Positions 33,591-34,915 of a stretch of DNA of 34,915 nt are shown piece by piece. The position numbers and the translations under genes are program-made. The stretch's first letter is position 1. The number at the start of each line of letters is the position of its first letter. Source of the DNA: Ichthyophonus hoferi (taxonomy: Eukaryota > Opisthokonta > Ichthyosporea > Ichthyophonida > Ichthyophonidae); assembly GCA_002751075.1 (NCBI GenBank), contig NAOQ01000393.1:16899-51813 (forward strand). The letters run 5' to 3'. Below the pieces are notes generated by a model that was not told the DNA's origin, made no database searches, and worked only from the letters and a program-made list of their open reading frames with translations.

Positions 33591-34915
33591 ATTGTTGAAA
33601 ACAGTTTTTTTCCTGTGACCTTTATTCAATAATAATAGAGATAATACTGAATTCGGGATTTTTTAGAAAAGTGCTTTTTGTGGGTTCTTTCCAGAGGTTT
33701 GCCGAAAGATTATTTATTTAGTATTAACTGGGTACTCTGTAGAGGACTAGACTGGTCTCTGGAAGTCATTACATTGTGATGGCGACGGGGCCAGGAAATC
33801 GAAGGTGATGTAATCATTTTTTTTGGAACTAGTACCTGCTTCTGTAAGAGGAATATATCTCGCCAAGGAATTCCCTCAGCAGAGGGATATCATAATTGGT
33901 GGATTGAAATGGAATAAATTCAATTGATACTGTATTGTATTGTATTGGATTAAATTTTATTGGCTTATATTATATTGTATTATATTGTACCGTGTTATAC
34001 TGTATTGCATTATATTATATTATATTATATGTTATTGGATTGTATAGTTTTATAATATAGTTTTATTGCTCTACAGAATAAATATAAACCAGTCCAGATT
34101 ATTATTTACATATTGAATATATAGGTTAAGAAGAAGCTAGCATCATTCAACACTCTCAGCTTTCCAATTTAAAATATCCATTAACTACATGGAAATAAGT
34201 GTAATTCTAGCCACATAGTTTAATATTAAAAGTGATTTGGCGGTAGTGTCTCAATTCAAATGACAATTACTAACACCATATCAATTCCTACCCGAAGTAT
34301 AATCACAGAAACTGGTATATATCCAGATATATAATATTTTACTTCAATTTGATTAATTTGCCAAGCTAAAACAATTATAAGTTAACTTCAATTAATATGC
34401 GTTCATCAAAGTTTGGAAATTTCTAAAAAAAAAAAGTAAAAGTTATTGTTACTTGATGAATTAAAGTTCTAGTTAATTAATCAGTTAATTAAATTATGAT
34501 CGATATAGCATATATTCTCATCTAGAACATTAATAAAGCTAAGCAGAAGCCTACGTAGTACATACACTTGAATTATATATATGGAAAGGTAAGTTATTTC
34601 ATAACCCTATAACACTTGGAATAAACCAATTCATCTAGGACTTGTTATTTGGCAGGTAACCATAGGTTGAATATTAACATACAAGACTTTGTGGCTATAT
34701 ATGTCAAAAAATACCAATAAAAAGAAACCCCAAAGAACACACATGGGCTTTCACGTTTTGGTTTGGTTTATTGACCATATCACAATGTATTGATAGCAAG
34801 ATACAATTAATATAGATGGCCTGCCAATAAACAAATGGTATACTCAGCTAAACTACAGAATACCCATATATATATATATATATATATATTAAATAAAATA
34901 ACCATATCACATTAG

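Larger units (their letters stand above)
31219..34915. other. AT-rich 3' region, gene content unresolved
   Basis: Beyond the dehydratase stop I see two dispersed-repeat copies, a pentamer tract (33940-34060), TA microsatellites (the last at 34866-34890) and several short open segments with acceptable splice borders, but no recognised protein. Minus-strand candidates are 33836-33929, 32472-32512 and 31514-31596. Other open stretches are 32068-32217 (minus, competing with plus-strand frames) and 33695-33779 (plus). Confidence 0.5.

Noticed and set aside
1-34915. tRNA, rRNA, spliceosomal RNA and CRISPR arrays
   Set aside because: Looked for U1/U2/U4/U5 and 5S signature sequences by eye and saw none; I did no systematic tRNA search; no spacer-repeat array is present.

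Overview
This is an AT-rich, intron-rich eukaryotic nuclear window with about five recognisable or supportable spliced genes. Two are the ribosome-linked proteins DNAJC2 (zuotin) and AATF/Che-1. One is an SLC35D-type nucleotide-sugar transporter, and one is a prephenate dehydratase. A further gene of seven tiny exons I could not name. Introns are GT-AG (one looks GC-AG), mostly 0.1-1 kb, with many GTATGT/GTAAGT donors. The SLC35D and AATF sequences look animal-like, while prephenate dehydratase is normally absent from animals. I infer a holozoan (an early-branching animal such as a sponge, or a unicellular relative of animals), but the species cannot be fixed from this window.

Layout. 1-3798 (minus): 5' two-thirds of DNAJC2, running off the left edge. 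4590-5896 (minus): a cluster of long but broken open frames of unknown family. 6231-8893: a rearranged Ty1/copia LTR-element fossil whose two halves face each other across a perfect 62-bp inverted repeat. 8894-11959: AT-rich low-complexity DNA with a hairpin and a few protein-like short open segments. 11960-15071 (minus): a seven-exon gene for a 165-residue protein, not visible as a long ORF but supported by matching phases at every junction. 15834-18699 (plus): SLC35D-like transporter, followed by a 165-bp tandem duplication. 19937-25103 (minus): complete AATF, 13 exons, 494 residues. 25649-31218 (plus): complete single-chain prephenate dehydratase with ACT domain, nine exons. 31219-34915: mostly AT-rich, with two copies of a short dispersed repeat and several candidate tiny exons.

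Gene arrangement. Two divergent pairs share short 5' regions: AATF/prephenate dehydratase (545 bp) and the unnamed gene/SLC35D (roughly 0.8 kb). SLC35D and AATF converge. DNAJC2 (ribosome-associated chaperone) and AATF (small-subunit processome factor) both serve ribosome biogenesis or translation, but nothing here shows co-regulation.

Most unusual points: a phenylalanine-biosynthesis gene in an animal-like context, with a degenerate extra copy of one exon start and a duplicated splice acceptor; the inverted copia junction; the unnamed micro-exon gene; and a dispersed repeat built round a CTGTCTCAGACAG palindrome.
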